Assembly: GCF_018131105.1 (NCBI RefSeq) | Contig: NZ_JAFCJI010000001.1 | Location: 2,294,001 to 2,358,000 of the forward strand | Direction of reading: 5' to 3' | Length of the DNA: 64,000 nucleotides | Source: Bradyrhizobium manausense | GTDB taxonomy: Bacteria > Pseudomonadota > Alphaproteobacteria > Rhizobiales > Xanthobacteraceae | In this document: piece after piece, positions 23,427-30,824 of the stretch | Layout of the letters: each line of letters opens with the position of its first letter | Position numbering within the stretch: the first letter of the stretch is position 1 | The notes under the pieces: model-generated | Database searches by the model: none | Told to the model about the DNA's origin: nothing | Seen by the model: only the letters and a program-made list of their open reading frames with translations | Translations under genes and position numbers: made by a program

Positions 23427-25268
23427 CTACCTGATCACGGATGGTCCTTGGTCCGGTAGTGCGACGTCGATGACGCGGAACTGCACCCGCTCGGCACCCT
23501 GGTAGCGATCGACCGACAACGAGCCCGCGACATGCAATTGCTGGCCGCGGTTGGCGAGCAGTGCATTGCCAAGCTTTTGCCCGACCGAACGGAACGCGAT
23601 GCCGTTGACGATGGCGCCGTCGCCCGACTTGAAGCGCAGCCGCAGATGCGCTTGTCCGACCTCATCGGCAAAGACGAGCTGATGCGCCGGCAGCGCAAGC
23701 ACCGGCTCCGGATTGCCGCTACCGAAGGGCCCTGCGCGATTGAGCGTGGTCGCAAGCTCCGTCGTCACCGCCCGCGCCGAGATCGCGCCGTCGATGTAGA
23801 GCTCGTTGACGTGACGCGCTTCAGCGACGTCCTGCGCCAGCGCGTTTTCGAGATAGGCACGGAATTCGGCGAGTTTCTCTTTCCGCAGCGTGACGCCCGC
23901 GGCCATCGCGTGGCCACCGCCCTTGAGCAGAATACCGTCGGCGACCGCCTGCCGGACCACCTTGCCGAGATCGACGCCGGTGATCGAGCGGCCGGAGCCG
24001 GTGCCGATGCCGCCGGGCTCAAGCGCAATCGCGAAAGCCGGCCGCGAAAACTTCTCTTTCAATCGCGAAGCGACGAGGCCCACCACGCCGGGATGCCAGC
24101 CTTCGGACGCGGTGACGATGACGCCGAGCTTGTCCTCCAGCCCGATCGAGGCAAGCGCCTCGGCTTCGGCCTGCGCTTCGGCGGCCTGCTCGATGACGCG
24201 GCGCTCGCTGTTGAGGCGGTCGAGCTCGGCGGCGATCCGTGCGGCCTCCACGCTGTCGCCTTCCAGCAAGAGCCGCACGCCGAGATCGGCGCGGCCGATG
24301 CGGCCGCCGGCGTTGACGCGCGGGCCCAGCATGAAACCGAGATGCCAGGCCTCCGGCGGACCGTTGAGCCGCGCCACGTCCATTAGCGCGGTGTGGCCGA
24401 TATGGTCGCGACGCCGCATCGCGATCAGCCCTTTTGCAACGAAGGCGCGGTTCAGGCCGATCAACGGGGCGACGTCGGCGACGGTGCCGAGCGCGACGTG
24501 ATGCAGCATGCCGAGCAGATCGGGCTCGGGCATCTCCGCGTTCCAGAAGCCGCGCTGCCGCAGCTCGCGATTGACGGCCACCAGCGTCACCAGCACGAGG
24601 CCGACGGCGGCGAGGTGGCCGAGGCCGGAGAGATCGTCGAGCCGGTTCGGGTTGACCAGCGCGTCAACCTCCGGAAGCTCCGTGCCAGCCTGGTGATGAT
24701 CGATCACGACGACGGACATGCCGAGCCGCTTGGCTTCGGCCAGCGGCTCGATGCTGGTGGTGCCGCAATCGACGGTCACGAGCAGCGTGGCGCCCTTGGC
24801 AGCCAATCCACGCACCGCTTCCACGTTGGGGCCATAGCCCTCGAAAATGCGGTCGGGAATGTGGATCAGCGGATCGAGCCCGCAATGACGCAGATGCCAG
24901 GCGAGCAGCGCCGCCGAGGTCGCACCGTCAACGTCGTAGTCGCCGAAGATCGCGACGGTCTCGTTCCCGGCGGCAGCATCGGCGATGCGCTTTGCGGCGA
25001 CCTCCATCTCCGTCACGGTGAACGGATCGGGCATCAGTTTGCGGATGGTCGGGTCGAGGAAGTCGGGCACAGCGTCGATCTCGACACCGCGGCCGGCCAG
25101 CACCCGCGCCAGCAATTCCGGCAACTGGTGACGCTGCACGATGGCGAGCGCCGTTGCCGCCCCCCGCGCATCCAGCCGCGTGCGCCAGAGCTTGTCGGTG
25201 AGCGAGCGGGCGACGCCCAGGAAAGCCTGGGGCATTTCGACGGGCAAGGCGGTGGCGGGCGGCGTCAT
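23427..25268 (-). CDS. recJ: Single-stranded-DNA-specific exonuclease RecJ
   Basis: RecJ degrades single strands 5'-3' in recombination and mismatch repair. The DHH phosphoesterase motifs are clear: 'AIFGDYDVDGATS' (DYD), 'VTVDCGT' and 'VVIDHHQAG' (DHH). The DHHA1 part has 'GGGHAMAAGVTLRKEKL', and a C-terminal OB domain follows. ATG at 25268 gives 613 aa, close to the usual length; the frame is open to a GTG at 25331. The downstream gene is the SDR (30 nt). Confidence 0.96.
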   Translation of the reverse strand: MTPPATALPVEMPQAFLGVARSLTDKLWRTRLDARGAATALAIVQRHQLPELLARVLAGRGVEIDAVPDFLDPTIRKLMPDPFTVTEMEVAAKRIADAAAGNETVAIFGDYDVDGATSAALLAWHLRHCGLDPLIHIPDRIFEGYGPNVEAVRGLAAKGATLLVTVDCGTTSIEPLAEAKRLGMSVVVIDHHQAGTELPEVDALVNPNRLDDLSGLGHLAAVGLVLVTLVAVNRELRQRGFWNAEMPEPDLLGMLHHVALGTVADVAPLIGLNRAFVAKGLIAMRRRDHIGHTALMDVARLNGPPEAWHLGFMLGPRVNAGGRIGRADLGVRLLLEGDSVEAARIAAELDRLNSERRVIEQAAEAQAEAEALASIGLEDKLGVIVTASEGWHPGVVGLVASRLKEKFSRPAFAIALEPGGIGTGSGRSITGVDLGKVVRQAVADGILLKGGGHAMAAGVTLRKEKLAEFRAYLENALAQDVAEARHVNELYIDGAISARAVTTELATTLNRAGPFGSGNPEPVLALPAHQLVFADEVGQAHLRLRFKSGDGAIVNGIAFRSVGQKLGNALLANRGQQLHVAGSLSVDRYQGAERVQFRVIDVALPDQGPSVIR

Positions 25269-25538
25269 GATTCGTGGTTCAGGTCGTCGGGGAGTTACGC
25301 AACGGCGCGGTGGCCGGTCTGAAGGATTCACCGGGAATCCTCCGCCAATTGCAATGTCAGCGCCTCACAAAGCGGTGGATTGCCGAAATGCTGAGCGAGT
25401 TGACTACCATTTGAGCAGCGGCGCGGACAGCAAATTAAGTGGGCGTTAGCGGGAATCTTCGAAAACCGCGCTTATTCGATCTGTGATTGTTGTTCCCGGT
25501 TCATTGCAGATCAGACCTCATTGCCAAGGGAAGTCCCG

Positions 25539-26612
25539 ATGTCTGCTGCGCTGGGTCTGAAAACCAAGCCTGTTGCCACTGAGCCCACCGACGATTCCGA
25601 TATCTCCGCGCTGATCAATCGCCTGACCGCGGAGGTCAACCAGATCGCGGTCGACAAGACCAAGTCGATCCAGCAGATCACCAACCAGATGAAGATGCTG
25701 GCGCTGAACGCACTGATCGAGAGTTCGCGTGCCGGCGCGCAAGGCGCGGGCTTCGCCGTGGTGGCTCAGGAGGTGCGCGGCGTCGGCCAGCAGGTCGAGA
25801 CCATCGCCCGCGAGCTCGAGACGCAGCTGACCAAGCGCACCGGCGATCTCGTCGCCTCGATCGAGCGCATGAGCCAGCGCTCGCGCGGCGAGCGGATGAT
25901 GGATCTGTCCTTGAACGCGGTCGAGCTGATCGACCGCAACCTCTATGAGCGTACCTGCGACGTACGCTGGTGGGCGACCGACTCCGCCGTGGTCGATTGC
26001 GCGGCCTCGCCGGCGCCTGCGGCGGTCAGCCATGCTTCGCAGCGCCTCGGCGTCATCCTTGGCGCCTACACCGTCTATCTCGACCTCTGGCTCTGCGACC
26101 TCGACGGCAACGTCGTCGCCAATGGGCGCGCGGATCGTTTTCGTGTCGTCGGCCAGAACGTCGCCCACACCAAATGGTTTCGCGAGGCGAAGACCTTGCG
26201 CTCCGGCGACGACTATGTCGCGGGCGACATCGAGAACCAGCCGCTGCTCGGCAACGCAGAGGTCGCGACCTACTGCGCCAGCGTCCGCGCCGGTGGCCAG
26301 GCCAGCGGCGCGCCGATCGGCGTGCTCGCCATCCATTTCGACTGGCAGCCGCAGGCGCGCGCGATCGTGCAAGGCGTGCGCGTCGGCGACGCCGACAAGG
26401 CGCGCGTGCTGCTGGTCGACTCGCATTTCCGCGTCATCGCCGCCTCCGACGGCCAGGGCATTTTGAGCGAGCGCATCTCGCTCTCCCTCAACGGCCAGCG
26501 CTCCGGCGTCTACCACGACCGGTCAGGCGCGATGATCGCCTTCCACGCAACGCCGGGCTACGAGACCTATCGCGGGCTCGGCTGGTACGGCGTAATCGTC
26601 TGCGCGGCGTAA
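25539..26612 (+). CDS. Soluble methyl-accepting chemotaxis-like protein with C-terminal Cache-like sensor
   Basis: Residues about 20-105 form a shortened receptor signalling hairpin ('NQIAVDKTKSIQQITNQMKMLALNALIESSRAG' in two pieces, then 'GFAVVAQEVRGVGQQVE'). The E-x-x-Q/N-rich tip resembles the CheA/CheW-contact region. Residues about 125-355 resemble a Cache/PAS-type sensor ('VYLDLWLCDLDGNVVANGR', 'VLLVDSHFRVIAASDG'). No transmembrane helix is seen, so both parts are cytoplasmic, with signalling domain first and sensor last, the reverse of normal receptors. The ATG at 25539 has AAGGGA upstream. The gene stands alone. Confidence 0.82.
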   Translation: MSAALGLKTKPVATEPTDDSDISALINRLTAEVNQIAVDKTKSIQQITNQMKMLALNALIESSRAGAQGAGFAVVAQEVRGVGQQVETIARELETQLTKRTGDLVASIERMSQRSRGERMMDLSLNAVELIDRNLYERTCDVRWWATDSAVVDCAASPAPAAVSHASQRLGVILGAYTVYLDLWLCDLDGNVVANGRADRFRVVGQNVAHTKWFREAKTLRSGDDYVAGDIENQPLLGNAEVATYCASVRAGGQASGAPIGVLAIHFDWQPQARAIVQGVRVGDADKARVLLVDSHFRVIAASDGQGILSERISLSLNGQRSGVYHDRSGAMIAFHATPGYETYRGLGWYGVIVCAA

Positions 26613-26627
26613 GGCTCGATCTCAAAC

Positions 26628-26671
26628 CGTGAAACAACCCCATGCACAGTAGCGATGGGGTTGTTTTCACG
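26628..26671 (+). terminator. Long hairpin after the chemoreceptor-like gene
   Basis: Arms 26628-26643 (CGTGAAACAACCCCAT) and 26655-26671 pair with a single bulged base around an 11-nt loop. The 3' arm is followed by no long T run. It is probably a terminator that also belongs to a dispersed repeat family, since part of it recurs at 524-546. Confidence 0.65.
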
Positions 26672-26689
26672 ACGGTTTCTGGTCTGCCA

Positions 26690-26729
26690 TTTGACGCGTC
26701 GGGCAAAGTGGTTTGACACGTCGGGCAAA
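26690..26729. repeat. Direct repeat of an 18-bp unit, period 22
   Basis: TTTGACGCGTCGGGCAAA (26690-26707) and its copy with one change (26712-26729) are separated by GTGG. The unit is recognisable to me as part of a short repeat that is frequent in Bradyrhizobium intergenic regions. Confidence 0.75.
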
Positions 26730-26783
26730 ACACCGGCATGATGCGATGATGGCGCCGTTGGCAGCCGAGGCTGTTTGCGTCAG

Positions 26784-27266
26784 ATGACCAAGCCCCCTAT
26801 TTCAGATCCTGTCGCCCGCGCGACCTCCGACAGCACGGGCAGCGCACCACGTGACGGCTTTGCTGATCTCGTGCCCGAGCTCAGCGTTTCGAACATCCAG
26901 GCCAGCCTGTCGTTCTGGTGTGACCTGCTCGGGTTCGATATCGCTTATGACCGTCCTGAGGCGCGATTTGCTTACCTCGTCAGGGGGCGCTTGCAGGTGA
27001 TGCTATGCGAGTTGAACGGCCGTTGGGAGACGGCAGAGATGCAGCGCCCGTTCGGGCGCGGCGCCAATTTCCAGATGGTCGTTGATCGCATCGATCCCAT
27101 GCTGAGGGCACTCGACCACGCGAAATGGCCGCTCTACGAGCCACCGAATGAGGCCTGGTACCGGGTCGGCGAGCAGGAGGTCGGGCAGCGTGAGTTTCTC
27201 GTTCAGGATCCCGATGGTTATCTCGTGCGCTTCGTTGAACGCCTGGGAACGCGCGCCCCCTTGTGA
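26784..27266 (+). CDS. VOC-superfamily (glyoxalase/bleomycin-resistance) protein
   Basis: A single VOC module of 160 aa: 'LVPELSVSNIQASLSFWCDLLGF' forms the first beta-alpha-beta unit and 'QREFLVQDPDGYLVRFVERLG' the last, with the C-terminal Glu metal ligand in 'FVE'. Members bind metal and either open rings, isomerise or simply sequester drugs. The length and the 'REFLVQDPDGYL' end are typical of bleomycin-resistance-like proteins. A decayed second copy of this C-terminus lies after the next gene. Confidence 0.88.
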   Translation: MTKPPISDPVARATSDSTGSAPRDGFADLVPELSVSNIQASLSFWCDLLGFDIAYDRPEARFAYLVRGRLQVMLCELNGRWETAEMQRPFGRGANFQMVVDRIDPMLRALDHAKWPLYEPPNEAWYRVGEQEVGQREFLVQDPDGYLVRFVERLGTRAPL

Positions 27267-27460
27267 GGCAGAGCGTCTTCGTGACTCGGCTCCAAGCGCA
27301 ACGAGCCGTCAAGCCATATTCCGATAAAGCAGGTCTGTTCCTACAAGAGCGCGCCGCCTTACTCTGGTAAGCTGCATCTGGCATCACGCCTGGCGGCGTA
27401 ACGTGGTGGCTGAAAGTCTTGACCGCGTCGCGTTCGCCACATGCTGAGGAGACTTTTGTC

Positions 27461-28204
27461 ATGAAGATCGTCGTGATTGGCGGAACCGGGTTGATCGGGT
27501 CCAAGCTCGTGGCGCAACTGAGGCAGCAGGGCCACGACGCCGTGGCTGCCTCCCCCAGATCGGGAGTGAACGCCGTGACCGGTGAAGGCCTCGCTGCGGC
27601 ACTGGCCGGCGCGGACGTCGTCGTCGACGTCGCCAACGCACCGTCCTGGGAGCCTGCCGCCGTGCTCGAATTCTTCGAGCGTTCGAGCAAGAATCTCATC
27701 GCGACCGAGGCCGCGGCGGGCGTCAAACATCACGTCGCGCTGTCGATCGTGGGGACCGATCGCTCGCCCGGCATCGCCTATTTTCGCGCCAAGCTGGCGC
27801 AGGAGACCATCATCAAGGCAGGTTCGGTCCCCTACTCGATCGTCCGCGCCACCCAATTCCTCGAATTCCTCGGCGCAATCGGCGAAGCCGGCGTCGCCGG
27901 AGACAGGATCGTCGTCCCATCGGCGTCGTTTCAGCCGATCGCCTCCGACGACGTGGCCGATTGTCTCGCGGATATCGCGACGGGAGCGCCGCTGAATGGC
28001 ACGATTGATCTCGCGGGCCCTGAGAAGGCTCCCTTCAACGAATTCGTAGCGCGCCGGCTGAAGGCGGCCGGTGACACGCGTTCCGTGGTGGGAGACCCGA
28101 AGGCGCACTATTACGGCGCCACCATCGACGACACGACGCTGGTCCCGCTTGGCGAGGCCCGGCTCGGAAAGACGTCGCTCGCGACATGGCTCGCCGGCCT
28201 CTGA
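27461..28204 (+). CDS. Atypical SDR / NmrA-like NAD(P)-binding oxidoreductase
   Basis: The N-terminal dinucleotide motif 'IVVIGGTGLIGSKL' and the absence of the YxxxK pair place this 247-aa protein with the NAD(P)H-binding NmrA-like group. 'VALSIVGTDRSPGIAYFRAKLAQE' and 'YSIVRATQFLEF' are family features. These proteins act on quinones or serve as redox sensors. GAGGAGAC lies 8 nt before ATG 27461. It is flanked by the VOC gene and by a VOC gene fragment. Confidence 0.88.
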   Translation: MKIVVIGGTGLIGSKLVAQLRQQGHDAVAASPRSGVNAVTGEGLAAALAGADVVVDVANAPSWEPAAVLEFFERSSKNLIATEAAAGVKHHVALSIVGTDRSPGIAYFRAKLAQETIIKAGSVPYSIVRATQFLEFLGAIGEAGVAGDRIVVPSASFQPIASDDVADCLADIATGAPLNGTIDLAGPEKAPFNEFVARRLKAAGDTRSVVGDPKAHYYGATIDDTTLVPLGEARLGKTSLATWLAGL

Positions 28205-28220
28205 CGGACTCCGCCTTCGT

Positions 28221-28313
28221 GACGGGACGTCGCATCGCGAATTTCTGGTCCAGGATCGCCATGGCTATTTGATCCGCCTCGTCGAACGCCCAGGCAGGCG
28301 CGCGCCGCAGTAA
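28221..28313 (+). pseudogene. Remnant of a VOC-family gene (C-terminal 30 codons)
   Basis: The frame DGTSHREFLVQDRHGYLIRL... ends with a stop codon and closely copies the last ~30 residues of the VOC protein at 26784-27266 (REFLVQDPDGYLVRFVERLG). No start or N-terminal part precedes it; it begins right after the SDR stop. It looks like the tail of a duplicated VOC gene whose 5' part was lost when the SDR segment arrived or through a deletion. Confidence 0.75.
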
Positions 28314-28325
28314 GCTGCGGCGGCG

Positions 28326-29312
28326 CTAGGCCCTGCCGACGCCGTCCGCTTCCGACTGCCATGTCGTAACGCCGAGCGTCTGCGACGGGCGCTCTCCGAA
28401 CATCGCGAGGTAATACTGCGCGAAGCGGCCGAGCTCGTAAAAACCCTGATCCATCGCCACGGCCGCCACGGTGGTCGAGCCGGGCGCGCTCTCACGCAGG
28501 ATGGAATGCACCGCGCAGAGCCGCTTGTGCCGGAGGAAGCTGACCGGGCCGAGACCGAACACTTCCTGGAAGGCACGGTGCAGGGTCCGGCGGGACACGC
28601 TCATGGCGGCACAGATTTCCGACACATGCACCGGGCGCGTGCCGGTTGCGTCGAGATAATCCTCGACGCGGCGGATCAGCCGGCGCGCCGAAGGCAGCCA
28701 GCCGCTATCGTCTGGAGGTAGCGACGACATGACGTTGACCGCCATGCACTCAGCGATCGCTCGCCGCCAATATTCGGCGGTCGATGGCGTCAGGCCCAGC
28801 TTGTTGGTGCGCAAATGCGACATGATCGCGACAAGACGGCGCGTGGCGATGGCGCCGTTCGCCGCGTCGGCCCTGAAATGACCGCGGCTACGCCAATTGT
28901 CGGGATCGCTGAGTTTCGCCTCGCCGCCGAACAGGGACGCGACCTCGCTGAGATCGAGGCGCATCGCCGCGTATGCGGACGCGCCGTGAAACACTCCGTC
29001 ATGCTCGAGCAGGGGCGGAATGACGAGCACATCGTTCAGCTGCATGTCGAACGACCAATGGGCGACGCGGTCCTCCGCCGCCAGGAGCATTCCGATGATC
29101 AGCTTGTCATCGCTGGAGACACGCTGCGTGCGCATACCGACATTGAAAGTGCCGATGCTGAGCGAGAAGTCGCCGATCCCGATGTGAGACAACGTCCCGC
29201 GCAAGCGCCCGCGGCCGAGCTGCATGACGTCGACATGCGATCCGTGGACGGCCTGATGAAGACCTTCAAAGCCATCCAGCTTTTTCGAATCAACCAGAAG
29301 AAATTGCCCCAT
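28326..29312 (-). CDS. AraC-family transcriptional regulator
   Basis: The 328-aa protein has a sensor N-domain (about 1-210) and a C-terminal double helix-turn-helix (about 225-320): 'VHVSEICAAMSVSRRTLHRAFQEVFGLGPVSFLRHKRL' in two stretches, then 'STTVAAVAMDQGFYELGRFAQYYLAMFGERPSQTL'. The order and the GERPS motif are typical. It is divergent from the formylglycine-enzyme/sulfatase cluster and is a candidate regulator of it. A FixK-type box lies about 100 nt upstream. Confidence 0.9.
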   Translation of the reverse strand: MGQFLLVDSKKLDGFEGLHQAVHGSHVDVMQLGRGRLRGTLSHIGIGDFSLSIGTFNVGMRTQRVSSDDKLIIGMLLAAEDRVAHWSFDMQLNDVLVIPPLLEHDGVFHGASAYAAMRLDLSEVASLFGGEAKLSDPDNWRSRGHFRADAANGAIATRRLVAIMSHLRTNKLGLTPSTAEYWRRAIAECMAVNVMSSLPPDDSGWLPSARRLIRRVEDYLDATGTRPVHVSEICAAMSVSRRTLHRAFQEVFGLGPVSFLRHKRLCAVHSILRESAPGSTTVAAVAMDQGFYELGRFAQYYLAMFGERPSQTLGVTTWQSEADGVGRA

Positions 29313-29800
29313 GGCCCTACCCTGTTACTGAAGCGCGACAATTCTGGGGCAGATAGCAGCATAATACTACCATAGCGCGAGGCCTTGCGGCAAAGTGATC
29401 TCGCGTTTTGATCTAAATCAATGCCGAATTTGACGCGAGGTAAGTGCCGGATCGCGCTGCAGATTGAGCGATTTTCGACATGGGTCATTAAGTCTCACCT
29501 GCCGCCTGCACGTACTGGCACAATTTGCACATCACAGCCGTCCAATCTTCGGATACCGTTTGCAACCTTAGCGATACAGAACGACAGCGCTCTGCGGATG
29601 GCCGAGTGCACGTGGTGATTATTTGCCGCGTGCTGGAATGCGCGCGCAAAGGAAAGAGATGTTGACGCAATGGCGCGTCTTCATCCCGCGCGCCAAAATG
29701 AGGGGACCAGGCAATGCGTCCAACGTACCGGGAAACGTGCCGTCGCCTGCCGATGCGTGCGCCATAGCGTCAGTGGAATACGCGTATCGGAGTTTCCACC
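29313..29800. other. Divergent regulatory region between the AraC gene and the sulfatase cluster
   Basis: This 488-nt region is visibly more AT-rich than its flanks. It contains one perfect FixK/FNR-type box (29408-29421) and a minus-strand TATTAT (29366-29361) that could be a -10 element for the AraC gene. Short frames in it have no ribosome site or protein-like composition. It presumably carries the promoter of the ten-gene cluster. Confidence 0.6.
29408..29421. promoter_or_regulatory. Perfect FixK/FNR-type box upstream of the AraC gene
   Basis: TTGATCTAAATCAA is the exact TTGAT-N4-ATCAA palindrome bound by FNR/FixK proteins under low oxygen. Its centre is about 102 nt from the AraC start codon and about 386 nt from the formylglycine-enzyme start, so the AraC gene is the nearer target. 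Confidence 0.7.
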
Positions 29801-30814
29801 ATGCTGCGGGCAGACCTGGACCACTGCGAGTGGTTGCCGGATGATGTGAAGACAGGCGAGATGGTCTTCATTCCTGGCGGGACCTTTCGCATGGGGTCCG
29901 ACCATCATTATCCCGAGGAGGCGCCGAGCCACCGCGTCTCCGTCGACGGCTTCTGGATCGATCGGACGCCGGTCACAAACCGGCAATTCAAGCAATTCGT
30001 CAACGCGACCGGCCATGTCACTGAAGCGCAGATCGTTCCCGATGCGAAGGACTATCCCGGCGCGGTGAAGGAGATGCTCTTCGCCGGATCGCTGGTGTTC
30101 TCGCCGCTGCCGCGCATCACCGACCTTACCGACTGGAGCCAGTGGTGGTCCTTCATGCGCGGTGCCAACTGGCGCCATCCTTACGGCCCAGGCAGCAACA
30201 TCAAAGGCCTCGACGACCATCCGGTGGTGCACATCTCCTATAGCGATGCCGAAGCCTATGCGCGCTGGGCCGGCAAGGACCTGCCGACCGAAGCGGAATG
30301 GGAGTTTGCCGCCCGCGGCGGCCTCGAGGCCGAAGAGTTCGCCTGGGGCGATGCACTCATGCCCGGCGGCAAGCACGTGGCCAACATCTGGCAGGGCAAC
30401 TTCCCTGTCCAGAATCTCGCCGAGGATGGGTTCGAGCGGACGTCGCCGGTCATGGCCTTCCCGCCCAACGGCTACGGCCTCCACGACATGATCGGCAATG
30501 TCTGGGAATGGACCTCCGACTGGTGGTCAGCCCGGCACGCAGCCGATGCCGCAAAGCCCTGCTGCATCCCGCAAAATCCCCGTGGCGGCGGCGAGGCTGC
30601 AAGCTACGACCCTCGCCTCCCCGACATCAGAATTCCCCGCAAGGTCCTGAAGGGCGGCTCGCATCTCTGCGCCCCCAATTACTGCCGCCGCTACCGCCCG
30701 GCCGCGCGCCACGCCGAGCCGGTCGACACTTCGACCAGCCATGTCGGCTTCCGCTGCGTCGCGCGGTCGCCGCTCACCATTCACCGCGAACACGAAGGAT
30801 CTGCTGCAACATAG
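29801..30814 (+). CDS. Formylglycine-generating enzyme (SUMF1/FGE family), sulfatase activator
   Basis: FGE oxidises a cysteine of sulfatases to C-alpha-formylglycine using copper and oxygen. The 337-aa protein has the family start '[14 protein letters not shown]', '[11 protein letters not shown]', 'WRHPYGPGS', '[31 protein letters not shown]' (in two parts), and '[11 protein letters not shown]'. The catalytic pair is Cys290 and Cys295 in '[16 protein letters not shown]', so it should be active. It is cytoplasmic (no signal). The sulfatase gene starts 10 nt downstream, and its Cys117 is the obvious substrate. Confidence 0.95.
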   Translation: [337 protein letters not shown]

Positions 30815-30824
30815 GGAGTGAAGC

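Noticed and set aside
29512-29527. Sigma-54-like TGGCAC...TTGCA element
   Set aside because: The GG and GC pairs are separated by 8 nt, not the required 10, so the -24/-12 geometry is wrong.
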